The translations under genes and the position numbers were made by a program. From Kosakonia sp. SMBL-WEM22 (GTDB lineage Bacteria; Pseudomonadota; Gammaproteobacteria; Enterobacterales; Enterobacteriaceae), in assembly GCF_014490785.1 (NCBI RefSeq), contig NZ_CP051488.1, positions 2,294,001 through 2,358,000 of the forward strand: DNA of 64,000 nucleotides. The letters run 5' to 3'. Below, piece by piece: positions 25,038-33,430 of the stretch (the stretch's first letter is position 1; every line of letters begins with the position of its first letter). The notes below the pieces were generated by a model. That model worked only from the letters and a program-made list of their open reading frames with translations, made no database searches and had not been told where the DNA came from.

Positions 25038-25418
25038 TTAACAAGCGTGATTTAACGGATAGAGATAGCGAGACTCTGCAGGCATATCCGTGACACGGAA
25101 CTTATGCGGCGGCACGTCAAAATAGTTTTTGAACGTGCGGGTCAGGGTTTGTTGCGATTCAAACCCGTAACGCTCCGCCAGATACAGGATCGGCTCATTG
25201 CTTCCCTTGAGCTTCTGCGCAATTTCCGTCAGCTTGCGGCTGCGAATGTATTGTCCCAGTGAATGACCAGTCTCTTTTTTAAACATCCGTTGCAGGTGCC
25301 ACTTAGAGTAACCCGAACGCTCTGACACCTTTTCCAGGGAGAGCGGCGATTCCAGGTTATCCTCGATCCAGTCCAAAATGCTATGAATGGTAATAGCGTC
25401 AGTGTTGCGTCTGGACAT
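25038..25418 (-). CDS. marA: MarA, multiple antibiotic resistance activator
   Basis: A 126-residue AraC/XylS regulator consisting only of the two-helix-turn-helix DNA-binding domain. It is almost identical to E. coli MarA through residue 110 (AITIHSILDWIEDNLESPL, SLEKVSERSGYSKWHLQRM, QQTLTRTFKNYFDVPPHKFR). It binds marboxes of efflux, porin and stress genes and its own promoter. GAGGT before ATG 25418 gives ideal spacing; an ATG two codons earlier is too close. Confidence 0.97.
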   Translation of the reverse strand: MSRRNTDAITIHSILDWIEDNLESPLSLEKVSERSGYSKWHLQRMFKKETGHSLGQYIRSRKLTEIAQKLKGSNEPILYLAERYGFESQQTLTRTFKNYFDVPPHKFRVTDMPAESRYLYPLNHAC

Positions 25419-25436
25419 CGTCATACCTCTTTGTTT

Positions 25437-25871
25437 TTACGGCAAGATTTTCTTAAGCAAATGCTCAAGTGTTGCCACTTCTTCTGCGGTTAAGTTTTTT
25501 GTTAATTCCTGGTGCAGGTCTTGACCCACTAATTGATGACATTGCTCACAGAGCGTCGCGCCTTCAGGTGTTAATCGCACCAGCACGCCGCGCTTGTCAT
25601 TAGGATTCGGGCTGCGTTCAATCCACCCCTTGCACACCAGCCTGTCCATCATGCGGGTCAGTGCGCCAAGATCGACGGAGAGAACCTTTTTCAACTCAAC
25701 CGGGGTAATACACCCTTCACAGCGGACAGAGCAGAGCACCTTAAACTGGGCGGCGGTGATATCCAGCGGCGAAAGATAGTCGTTGAGTAAACGATCTTTT
25801 TTTTGGTTAACCATGTGGATCAAGCGGCCTAAAGGAATGATGTCGTTGAATAGATCATTCGTGCTTTTCAC
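25437..25871 (-). CDS. marR: MarR, repressor of the mar operon
   Basis: A 144-residue winged-helix dimer that represses marRAB and is released by phenolic ligands and copper. The start is GTG at 25871, as in E. coli (KSTNDLFNDIIPLGRL). The recognition helix region VELKKVLSVDLGALTRMMDRL and the wing NPNDKRGVLVRL are conserved. Cysteines at VLCSVRCEGC, KGWIE-preceding C, and EQCHQ include the redox-relevant Cys80 equivalent. Confidence 0.96.
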   Translation of the reverse strand: MKSTNDLFNDIIPLGRLIHMVNQKKDRLLNDYLSPLDITAAQFKVLCSVRCEGCITPVELKKVLSVDLGALTRMMDRLVCKGWIERSPNPNDKRGVLVRLTPEGATLCEQCHQLVGQDLHQELTKNLTAEEVATLEHLLKKILP

Positions 25872-25876
25872 AATGG

Positions 25877-25967
25877 TTGCCCCGGCAAGTAGTTTAATCA
25901 CGGCAGATATTATTGCTCAGGCAAATATAAGTCAACCAAATGGGTATCGGATGCCACTAATTGCTAA
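25877..25967 (-). promoter_or_regulatory. marO: mar operator/promoter with two MarR sites and a marbox
   Basis: Two MarR palindromes: TTGCCCCGGCAA (25877-25888) and TTGCTCAGGCAA (25913-25924). On the minus strand TTGACT (25935-25930), a 17-base spacer and TAATAT (25912-25907) form the promoter, so the second palindrome overlaps the -10. Upstream, ATGCCACTAATTGCTAA (25951-25967, shown on the plus strand) is the marbox for MarA/SoxS/Rob. The arrangement equals that of E. coli. Confidence 0.9.
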
Positions 25968-26113
25968 AACTTTTCACGCCTAAGAATATTTGTAATTTCA
26001 TCTGCTTGAATTTACGTAACTTTTACCCATTACCAGCATAAGCAAAGGCGCTTTTGCCGCCGCGTTGCGGCTATACTGGCGAGGTTGTTAACCGGGGAGA
26101 GGTGAAACGTACC

Positions 26114-26788
26114 ATGATGGAATTGATCAAAGTTATCGGTCTCGGGCTGGTGGTGCTCCTGCCGCTGGCTAATCCGCTGACCACCGTCGCGCTGTTTTTA
26201 GGTCTGGCGGGGAACATGAACAGCGTCCAGCGTAATCAGCAGGCGCGCATGGCTTCGCTCTATGTCTTTATCATCATGATGGTCGCCTGGTACGCAGGCC
26301 AGGTGGTGATGAACACCTTTGGTATCTCGATCCCAGGTCTGCGCATTGCCGGCGGGCTGATCGTAGCGTTTATTGGCTTTCGTATGCTCTTTCCACCGGC
26401 GAAAAGTCATGAATCGCCGGAAACGAAAGCCAAAACGGCGGAGCTGGCAGATGAGCCGGAGACCAACATTGCCTTTGTCCCGCTGGCGATGCCAAGCACT
26501 GCCGGGCCAGGCACCATTGCGATGATCATTAGCTCGGCCTCAACCGTGCGGCATGGGGCTGATTTTCCCGCCTGGGTGATCGCCGTTGCGCCGCCGCTGG
26601 TTTTTGCTGCCGTGGCGCTGATTTTATGGGTCAGCCTGCGCAGCTCCGGCGCGATTATGCGGCTGGTGGGCAAGGGCGGAATTGAAGCCATCTCGCGCCT
26701 GATGGGCTTCCTGCTGGTCTGCATGGGCGTGCAGTTCATCATTAATGGCGTGCTGGAGATTATCTCTACCTATCCGGCAGGCGCCTGA
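26114..26788 (+). CDS. marC: MarC inner-membrane protein
   Basis: 224 residues, six membrane segments, UPF0056 family. GLGLVVLLPLANPLTTVALFL near the N-terminus, FGISIPGLRIAGGLIVAF, LAMPSTAGPGTIAMI and GGIEAISRLMGFLLVC match E. coli MarC. Function unknown; not needed for mar resistance. Two adjacent ATG codons (26114, 26117) are possible starts after GGGGAGAGGTG. Its stop overlaps the start of the next gene. Confidence 0.94.
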   Translation: MMELIKVIGLGLVVLLPLANPLTTVALFLGLAGNMNSVQRNQQARMASLYVFIIMMVAWYAGQVVMNTFGISIPGLRIAGGLIVAFIGFRMLFPPAKSHESPETKAKTAELADEPETNIAFVPLAMPSTAGPGTIAMIISSASTVRHGADFPAWVIAVAPPLVFAAVALILWVSLRSSGAIMRLVGKGGIEAISRLMGFLLVCMGVQFIINGVLEIISTYPAGA

Positions 26789-27942
26789 TGCGCAAGCTCT
26801 CCTGCTTCATTCTCTGCTGCTGTCTGCTGCTCGTTGGCTGCCAACAGCAACAGCGCGAACCTGCGCCGCTCGGGCAGCACAGTTTTGCCGGGTATCAACA
26901 GCAGACGCGCGATTATGTCACCGCCCACCGCGCTTTTCAGACGCTGGATAAACCCGCCGAATTGCGGCTCAATACGCCGCAGGAGTGGCGTCCTGCGCAG
27001 AAAGCGCGCAAGGGGATTTTGTTGATCCACGGTCTCGGCGACGGGCCGGCATCGTTTATCGATATCGGCCCCCAGCTTGCCCGCGAAGGATTTCTGGTGC
27101 GCACCGTGCTGCTGGACGGCCACGGCACGCGTCCCGCCGATCTGATTGGCGCCAGCGTTGAGCAGTGGCGGCAGGTGGTGAGTGAGCAGGCGGCGATATT
27201 GGCGAAAGAGGTCGACTCGCTCTGGCTCGGCGGCTTCTCTACCGGCGGCAACCTGGCGCTGGAGTATGCCATGACTCATGACAACGTGCAGGGGCTGCTG
27301 CTCTTCTCGCCGGCCTTCAGGCCGGGCACCCGCTACGCTTTTCTGGCCCCAACGCTGGCGCTTTTTCGCGACTGGCTGCGCCCGCCGGGAACACTTTTCC
27401 CCCAGCAGATCGCCACTCGCTATCTTCGCGTGCCGACCAACGGTTTTGCCCAGTTCTGGCGGACCAGCGCCAGTGCGCAGCGGTTGCTGGCAGAGAAGTC
27501 CTTCGATAAACCGACGCTGCTGGTGTTAACGGAGCATGATTCGGTGCTCGATACGCGCTGGATCCTCGATCGGTTCGATCATGCCTTTACCCACCCCGCC
27601 AGCCGGGCGATCTGGTACGGCACACCGCCGCCGGAAGCGGTGACAATGTCACGTCTGCGTGTGAAAACGGATATTCTGCCCCAGGAGCGCATCAGCCAGT
27701 TCTCCCATATGTCGGTGCTCTTTTCACCGGACAACCCGTTCTATGGTCGGAAAGGCAGCATCATGCTCTGCGGCAACGGGCAGTCGGAAGAGGCGGCAAG
27801 GCGCTGCCTGAAAGGCGAAGAGGTGTGGTATTCCGACTGGGGGTTAGTGACACCGGGAAAAATTCACGCCCGCCTGACATGGAACCCGTGGTTTGCATGG
27901 CAAAACACGGTGATGCACGACGTTATCACAGCAGCGCCCTGA
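26788..27942 (+). CDS. Lipoprotein alpha/beta hydrolase (esterase/lipase-like)
   Basis: 384 residues. N-terminal signal with lipobox LLLVGC (Cys near residue 18) predicts membrane anchoring. The alpha/beta hydrolase core shows LLIHGLGDGPASF (oxyanion region), DGHGTRP, the nucleophile elbow LGGFSTGGN (Ser near 152), an acid in LTEHDSVLD and a late SQFSHMSVLF histidine. The ATG shares one base with the marC stop (TGATG), so translation is probably coupled. E. coli has no such gene at mar. Substrate unknown. Confidence 0.82.
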   Translation: MRKLSCFILCCCLLLVGCQQQQREPAPLGQHSFAGYQQQTRDYVTAHRAFQTLDKPAELRLNTPQEWRPAQKARKGILLIHGLGDGPASFIDIGPQLAREGFLVRTVLLDGHGTRPADLIGASVEQWRQVVSEQAAILAKEVDSLWLGGFSTGGNLALEYAMTHDNVQGLLLFSPAFRPGTRYAFLAPTLALFRDWLRPPGTLFPQQIATRYLRVPTNGFAQFWRTSASAQRLLAEKSFDKPTLLVLTEHDSVLDTRWILDRFDHAFTHPASRAIWYGTPPPEAVTMSRLRVKTDILPQERISQFSHMSVLFSPDNPFYGRKGSIMLCGNGQSEEAARRCLKGEEVWYSDWGLVTPGKIHARLTWNPWFAWQNTVMHDVITAAP

Positions 27943-27969
27943 TGGCTTCACAGTAGCCGCTGAAACCGA

Positions 27970-28052
27970 GTAGGCTGGATAAGCGTATGCGCCATCCGGC
28001 ATTATCGCCGCGGCACCTTTGCCAGATGGCGGCTGCGCCTTATCCGGCCTAC
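27970..28052. repeat. REP pair upstream of repeat copy 2
   Basis: GCTGGATAAGCGTATGCGCCATCCGGC facing GCCAGATGGCGGCTGCGCCTTATCCGGCCTAC. Confidence 0.82.
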
Positions 28053-28110
28053 AAAATCGAGCCTACAGCGACACCAGTATGGCTTTTATCTGCGATATGG
28101 CAGCGAGGGG

Positions 28111-28396
28111 TTGTGTCCCCGCTGAAATCGGCGAACCGAAGCGGGAATGACAAGGTCTGGACGCCATGGATGGCGGACAGAGGCGAACCGAGGCATGGAG
28201 CGAGTCCCGTAGGGGCGAGCAAGCCGAGTCGAGCCGGCCGCAGTCAGGCACGCGGGAGGTGAGCGCAGTGCGCAGCACCGATTTCCTTGCGGGGCCGCGG
28301 GGATTGATAAGGGGAGCGCGGCCGCTTCCCTTATCCCGTTCACCGCAGAAGCGGTTAATGACACTCCCCAGCGCCTGGTGAACGGAATCATTCCAC
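28111..28396. repeat. REP-flanked 286-bp repeat, copy 2
   Basis: Same borders and orientation as 22071-22357; differences cluster in one short stretch (about 28190-28225) where copy 1 has a different hairpin. It also lies between convergent genes and between REPs. The segment linking it to the left REP (GCCTACAGCGA-ACCA-TAT) is shared too. Confidence 0.85.
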
Positions 28397-28420
28397 CCAT
28401 GTGGCATGATTGTCGCGCAA

Positions 28421-28459
28421 TATGCCGGATGGCGCGTTACACGCTTATCCGGCCTACGC
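28421..28459. repeat. REP unit downstream of repeat copy 2
   Basis: GCCGGATGGCGCGTTACACGCTTATCCGGCCTACG. Confidence 0.82.
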
Positions 28460-28472
28460 GGTTTCAGAACGG

Positions 28473-29669
28473 TCACACTGGCTCGCTCTGCTCCTCGAGC
28501 TGTACTGGCCAGCGGCGGAAAATCACCACTGCCCACACCAGCGCGGCAATCGCCGGGACAGCACCGGCATAACCGATGATGTTCATTGACCAGTGCAGGC
28601 TCACCTGATTGCCCACCAGCGCGCCTGCGCCAATGCCGATATTAAAAATCCCGGAGAAGAGCGCCATCGCGACATCGGTCGCATCCGGTGCCAGCGCCAG
28701 CACTTTCACCTGCATACCGAGGCCGATAATCATAATCGCCACGCCCCAGAACAGGCTCAGGACGGCGAGATAGCTTTCACTCCCGGCGGCGGGCAGCAGC
28801 ATCACCAGCGAAATCACCAGCAGCCCGATAGCGCTGCACACCAGCCCGGAGGCGTGACGGTTGCCAAGCTTGCCAAACAGCACGCTGCCAATAATCCCCG
28901 CACCGCCAAGCAGCAGCAACAGGATAGTCGCGAAATTGGCGCTAAAGCCCGCCACATTCTGCACAAACGGCTCAATATAGCTGTAAGCGGTATAATGGGC
29001 GGTGACCACCACCGCCGTCAGCACGTAGATGCTGACCAGCGCCGGGCGACGAAACAGCAGCGGCAGGCTTTTCAGCGAGCCGGAGTGCTCGCTTTTCAGC
29101 GTCGGCAACAGCTTTACCAGGCAAACCAGAGTGACCAGCGCGCCCATGCCAATCACAAAGAAAGTGGTGCGCCAGCCAAAGTACTGCCCGACGATGCGGC
29201 CAATCGGCAAGCCGAGCACCATCGCCAGCGCGGTACCGGTGGCCAGCAGGCTTAGCGCCTGCGCGCGTTTGCCCGCCGGAGCCAGGCGGATTGCCAGTGA
29301 GGCAGTAATCGACCAGAAGATGGCATGGGCGAATGCAATGCCGATACGGCTAATCACCAGCACCTCAAAATTCCACGCCAGGAAGGAGAGGACGTGGCTG
29401 GCGATAAACAGCACAAACAGCCCGATCAGCAATTTCCGCCGCTCAATGTGGCTGGTTAGCAGCATAAAAGGCAGCGACATCAGCGCCACCACCCAGGCAT
29501 AGATGGTCAGCATGATCCCGACTTGCGCGGTCTCCATATCAAAGCTCTGGGCGATATCAGAGAGCAACCCCACTGGCACAAACTCGGTGGTGTTGAAAAT
29601 AAAAGCGGCAACGGCAAGCGTAACCACCCGTAGCCACGCGACTTTACGTGAAACAGTATTCGTCATCAT
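28473..29669 (-). CDS. sotB: Sugar efflux transporter SotB
   Basis: 398 residues, 12 membrane segments, DHA1 MFS family. VTLAVAAFIFNTTEFVPVGLLSDIAQSF near the N-terminus and the motif PFMLLTSHIERRKLLI match E. coli SotB/YdeA, which exports arabinose and IPTG. Start at ATG 29669 or 29666; the ribosome site is weak. Confidence 0.95.
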   Translation of the reverse strand: MMTNTVSRKVAWLRVVTLAVAAFIFNTTEFVPVGLLSDIAQSFDMETAQVGIMLTIYAWVVALMSLPFMLLTSHIERRKLLIGLFVLFIASHVLSFLAWNFEVLVISRIGIAFAHAIFWSITASLAIRLAPAGKRAQALSLLATGTALAMVLGLPIGRIVGQYFGWRTTFFVIGMGALVTLVCLVKLLPTLKSEHSGSLKSLPLLFRRPALVSIYVLTAVVVTAHYTAYSYIEPFVQNVAGFSANFATILLLLLGGAGIIGSVLFGKLGNRHASGLVCSAIGLLVISLVMLLPAAGSESYLAVLSLFWGVAIMIIGLGMQVKVLALAPDATDVAMALFSGIFNIGIGAGALVGNQVSLHWSMNIIGYAGAVPAIAALVWAVVIFRRWPVQLEEQSEPV

Positions 29670-29839
29670 AAGAGTGCTTTGGGTTGGTTGGAGAGAAGAA
29701 GAGGCGAAGATCTTAATGCTTTTGCTGGCGGAAAGACAAACTTTTTGTGATGTAGATCTCATTTTTCATTCAGCAAAAAAATAGCCATTGCGCCGCTGGC
29801 GGTTTGCCGTCAGAACAGAAGAAAAGATGAGGAAAAACA

Positions 29840-30631
29840 ATGCAGACAATTGACTTTTATCTGATCGACGCCTTCAGCGATCGCACCTTCGGCGGTAACG
29901 CCGCCGCAGTCTGTCCGCTTACCGAGTGGCTGCCGGACGCGCTGTTACTGAAAATGGCGCAGCAGCATAACCAGTCGGAAACCGCCTTTTTCGTGCGCAA
30001 TGACAGCGGCTTCGAGCTGCGCTGGTTCACCATCCAGGATGAGATCAACCTTTGTGGCCACGCAACGCTGGCCGCCGCTCACGTTATCTTCGAATACCTC
30101 GATTACCCCGAGACCGAGATCCGCTTCAGCACCCGTTTTGTTGGCGAGTTAACCGTTACCCGCAACGGCGACTGGCTTACCCTCAACTTTCCGGCGTGGA
30201 AAGCCCAGCCTGTTGAAAACCCGCCACCGTTGTTGCTGGAAACCCTCGGCATTGCGCAGGCGCAGGCGGTCTATGCAGGGCGTGATTATATGGTGGTGCT
30301 GGAGAGCCGGGCGCAGGTCGAGGCCTTACAGCCCGATATCGACGCCATGAAACCGCTGGGGAAAATGGTCTGCGTCACGGCGCCGGGAGAAGAGTATGAC
30401 TTTGTCAGCCGCTTCTTCTGCCCGGGCGAGTCGGTAGCCGAAGATCCGGTTACCGGTTCGGCACACAGCATGCTGATCCCATACTGGGGTGAGAAGCTTG
30501 GTAAAACGGTGATGCAGGCGCGCCAGGTCTCGGCGCGCGGCGGCGATCTGCGCTGTGAGTGGCGGGGCGAGCGGGTGTTGATTGGCGGCCAGGCAACGCT
30601 CTATTCCATCGGCAAAGTCTATTTGCGTTAA
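29840..30631 (+). CDS. PhzF-family isomerase/epimerase
   Basis: 263 residues with both halves of the PhzF (diaminopimelate epimerase-like) fold. DAFSDRTFGGNAAAV at the N-terminus, the catalytic glutamate in NQSETAFF (near residue 47), NLCGHATLAAAH and DPVTGSAH near 200 are typical. The enzymatic substrate is unknown; E. coli YddE is a relative. GATGAGGAAAAAC precedes the ATG. Confidence 0.87.
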   Translation: MQTIDFYLIDAFSDRTFGGNAAAVCPLTEWLPDALLLKMAQQHNQSETAFFVRNDSGFELRWFTIQDEINLCGHATLAAAHVIFEYLDYPETEIRFSTRFVGELTVTRNGDWLTLNFPAWKAQPVENPPPLLLETLGIAQAQAVYAGRDYMVVLESRAQVEALQPDIDAMKPLGKMVCVTAPGEEYDFVSRFFCPGESVAEDPVTGSAHSMLIPYWGEKLGKTVMQARQVSARGGDLRCEWRGERVLIGGQATLYSIGKVYLR

Positions 30632-30640
30632 CAGGATTTC

Positions 30641-30660
30641 CGGGGGCGGCAGCGCCCCCG
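30641..30660. terminator. Hairpin between convergent phzF-like and LDH-like genes
   Basis: CGGGGGCG / CGCCCCCG with a GCAG loop; no strong T-run. Confidence 0.65.
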
Positions 30661-30671
30661 CAGTACGCTTA

Positions 30672-31616
30672 TTACGGCAAGCGCGCGATATTGGCTTTGA
30701 TCACCTCAACGGAGTGGTTGAACTTGGCGACTTCGTCCTCGGTTAAGTGCAGTTCGATAATCTGCTCCACGCCGCTGTGCGTCAGCACCGCCGGCACGCC
30801 AATTGCTACGTTGTGCGCGCCATATTCGCCGTCAAGAATGCAGGAGATCGCCAGCGCGCGGTGGCTACCGGTAAAGATGTTGCGGCAAATCTCGGCAATC
30901 GTACCGGCAATTCCATATTCAGTGCAGCCTTTGCGGGCAAAGATCTCAAAACCGTGGCGACGCACGCGATCCGCCAGCGCATCCGCATCCAGCGGCTGGC
31001 CGGTTTTTTGCTGATAAACATCGGCAATGGGCGAGCCGTAGATAGACGAGTGTGACCATACCGGAAATTGCGTGTCGCCATGTTCGCCCATAATGAACGC
31101 GTCAATGCTCTGCGCGCCGATATCGAGTGCCTGCGCCAGCAGACGGCGAAGACGAGTCGTGTCAAGCCAGACGCCGGTGCCGATCACCTGGTTGCGCGGC
31201 AGGCCGGAGAGAGACCACACCTGCCATGTAATAATGTCGCAAGGGTTGGTCGCCACCAGAAAAATGCCGTTAAAGCCGTTTGCCATCATGGTGGGCACAA
31301 TGTTTTTAACGATGCGCGCGGTGTTGGCAAGCTCGTCAAGCCGTGTCTGTCCGGGCTTCAGCGCGCCGCCGGAAACGGTGATGACCGCGATATCGACATC
31401 CGCGCACGCCTCAATAGAACGGGTAGAGATAGTCATCATCCCCGGCATAAACGCGGCGGCATCCGCCAGATCCTGCGCGTGTCCCTCTACGCGCTGTTCG
31501 TTAACATCCACCAGGATCAGCTCTTCACAAATGTTCTGGTTTAAAAGAGCGTAAGCGGCAGACGCACCGACATTCCCGGTGCCGATAATCATCACCTTGC
31601 GGGCTTTTGTATTCAT
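30672..31616 (-). CDS. L-lactate/L-2-hydroxyacid dehydrogenase family enzyme
   Basis: 314 residues of the LDH/MDH superfamily. The Rossmann motif GTGNVGASAA, DVNEQR, the arginine in KPGQTRLDEL, NPCDIIT and the catalytic histidine in GEHGDTQFPVW are present. The substrate-selecting residue (Gln102 in lactate, Arg in malate dehydrogenases) is Leu here (GGALKPGQTR). This favours a bulky hydrophobic 2-keto acid, as in L-hydroxyisocaproate dehydrogenase, over pyruvate. Not part of the E. coli locus. Confidence 0.85.
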   Translation of the reverse strand: MNTKARKVMIIGTGNVGASAAYALLNQNICEELILVDVNEQRVEGHAQDLADAAAFMPGMMTISTRSIEACADVDIAVITVSGGALKPGQTRLDELANTARIVKNIVPTMMANGFNGIFLVATNPCDIITWQVWSLSGLPRNQVIGTGVWLDTTRLRRLLAQALDIGAQSIDAFIMGEHGDTQFPVWSHSSIYGSPIADVYQQKTGQPLDADALADRVRRHGFEIFARKGCTEYGIAGTIAEICRNIFTGSHRALAISCILDGEYGAHNVAIGVPAVLTHSGVEQIIELHLTEDEVAKFNHSVEVIKANIARLP

Positions 31617-31765
31617 GGCGATTCCCTTGTCAGAATAATCTCTTACGTAAGGTACAGCCTGTTATTGCCGCTGCGCAATATTGTCACGGATCTATAGGTT
31701 ATTCATATGAGTTAAGCGGCGCTATTTTCGCTAATTTAACAATGCAATAACCACAAGGAGCTGCT

Positions 31766-32233
31766 ATGTACCGTATTGTCGATGCCACCGCCGCACAGCC
31801 GGAGGTGGTGGCCCTTATCGCCGCCCTCGACTGTTACCAGACCGCGCTCTACCCGGCAGAGAGCAACCATCTGGTTGACCTGGCTTCCTTCCCCGCAGAG
31901 AGAGTGATCCTGCATAAAATTGTGTATCAACAGGATGCCGTGGGTTGTGGCGCGGTGTTGCTTAATCAGGATGGCAACGCAGAGATGAAGCGGGTGTTTA
32001 TCGACCCGACGCACCGCGGGAAGAAACTGGGCGAGCTGTTGATTGCCACGCTAGAGCAGGCCGCGAGCGAGAAGGGGTGTCATACGCTGCGACTTGAGAC
32101 GGGCATCAAGCAGCACGCGGCGGTAAAACTCTACCAGCGCTGTGGATACCAGATCTGCGACGCTTTCGCGCCCTATGAGCCCGACCCGTTAAGCGTGTTT
32201 ATGGCAAAGCCATTGCATCGGAAAAGTGCCTGA
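31766..32233 (+). CDS. GNAT-family acetyltransferase
   Basis: 155 residues. The acetyl-CoA binding motif is KRVFIDPTHRGKKLGELLI near residues 74-92; LRLETGIKQHAAVKLYQRCGY follows as in amino-acid or small-molecule acetyltransferases. AAGGAG precedes ATG 31766. Substrate unknown. Confidence 0.85.
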   Translation: MYRIVDATAAQPEVVALIAALDCYQTALYPAESNHLVDLASFPAERVILHKIVYQQDAVGCGAVLLNQDGNAEMKRVFIDPTHRGKKLGELLIATLEQAASEKGCHTLRLETGIKQHAAVKLYQRCGYQICDAFAPYEPDPLSVFMAKPLHRKSA

Positions 32234-32243
32234 TGGCACTGCG

Positions 32244-32456
32244 AGCGTAGGCCGGATAAGGCGCAGCCGCCATCCGGCAATAGGTGTCGGGGAGACAATG
32301 CCTGATGGCGCTACGCTTATCAGGCCTACGCGGTTTCAGCCGCATCTTTCCTGTAGGCCGGATAAGGCGTAGCCGCCATCCGGCAATCAGCCACGGTTTC
32401 AGTGGCTCTGTTAATGTAGGCCGGATAAGCGTGTAACGCGCAATCCGGCACCGCAG
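32244..32456. repeat. Cluster of about four REP units
   Basis: Alternating GTAGGCCGGATAAGG(C)G and CGCCATCCGGCA halves fill the gap between the GNAT gene and ptrR; the inner copy reads GATGGCGCTACGCTTATCAGGCC. Confidence 0.85.
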
Positions 32457-32474
32457 GCCGCACGGAACTAAACG

Positions 32475-33326
32475 TTACGGCAAAAGCGCAATAAACGCCT
32501 CGAGGTGGCGGCTCTTCGCGCCGCGCCGCCATACCAGCCAGGTGGTGAGCCAGCGCCACTCCTCCGCCAGCGGCCAGGCATTGACCTGCTGATGGGCGGG
32601 CATACTCTCCAGCATACTGCGTGGGATCAGCGCCAGCCCGGCACCGGCAATCACGCAGGCCAGCATGCCGTGATAGGACTCCAGCTCATGAATTTTCCCC
32701 GGCGTGGCACGGTCGGCCTGAAACCAGCTCTCAAAATGGCGGCGGTAAGAGCAGTTGGCGCGAAAGGCATAAATACTGGCACCGTTCACCTGTGAAGCGC
32801 GGGTAATCGGCTCATGGCCCGCCGGAGCGACAATCATCATCTCTTCACGATAGACCGGAATACCCTCCAGCCCCGGATGCATAACCGGCCCATCAACAAA
32901 CGCCGCGCTCAGCGTCCCCTCAAGCACGCCGTCAATCATGGTGCCGGATGGGCCGGTGGAGAGATCAAACTGAATACGTGGGTAGCGCTGGTTATAGGCG
33001 GCAAGCGTCGCCGGAATGCGCACCGCGGCGGTGCTCTCCAGCGCGCCCAGCGAGAACAACCCCTGCGGCTCATCGCCCGCCACCACCATACGCGCCTCAT
33101 CCACCAGCGCGAGGATCTGCTGGCTGTAGCGTAAAAAGCTGTGCCCGGCAGGCGAGAGGCGCAGGCGCTGATTTTCGCGGATAAAGAGATCGACGCCGAG
33201 ATCTGCTTCCAGCTGGCGAATGCGCGTCGTCAGGTTTGACGGCACCCGGTGTACCTTTTGCGCGGCCTGGGTAATGCTGCCGGTCTGCGCCACAGCGTTA
33301 AACATCTCAAGCTGGGTTAAATCCAT
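32475..33326 (-). CDS. ptrR: LysR-type regulator PtrR (YneJ)
   Basis: 283 residues. The N-terminal helix-turn-helix (MFNAVAQTGSITQAAQKVHRVPSNLTTRIRQ, broken here by wording) and C-terminal effector domain are typical LTTR. It is divergent from sad, as in E. coli, where PtrR/YneJ controls sad and other genes in response to putrescine-pathway metabolites. The 104-base gap to sad should hold the operator. Confidence 0.9.
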   Translation of the reverse strand: MDLTQLEMFNAVAQTGSITQAAQKVHRVPSNLTTRIRQLEADLGVDLFIRENQRLRLSPAGHSFLRYSQQILALVDEARMVVAGDEPQGLFSLGALESTAAVRIPATLAAYNQRYPRIQFDLSTGPSGTMIDGVLEGTLSAAFVDGPVMHPGLEGIPVYREEMMIVAPAGHEPITRASQVNGASIYAFRANCSYRRHFESWFQADRATPGKIHELESYHGMLACVIAGAGLALIPRSMLESMPAHQQVNAWPLAEEWRWLTTWLVWRRGAKSRHLEAFIALLP

Positions 33327-33430
33327 GCTGTTCTCATAACGTGAATGGTGAAGTTAATATTATTCAGTTTTCAGAAATAACAAACTGCGTCACCCTAATG
33401 CAAGTTCTGAAATCATTAAGGGGAAAAATA

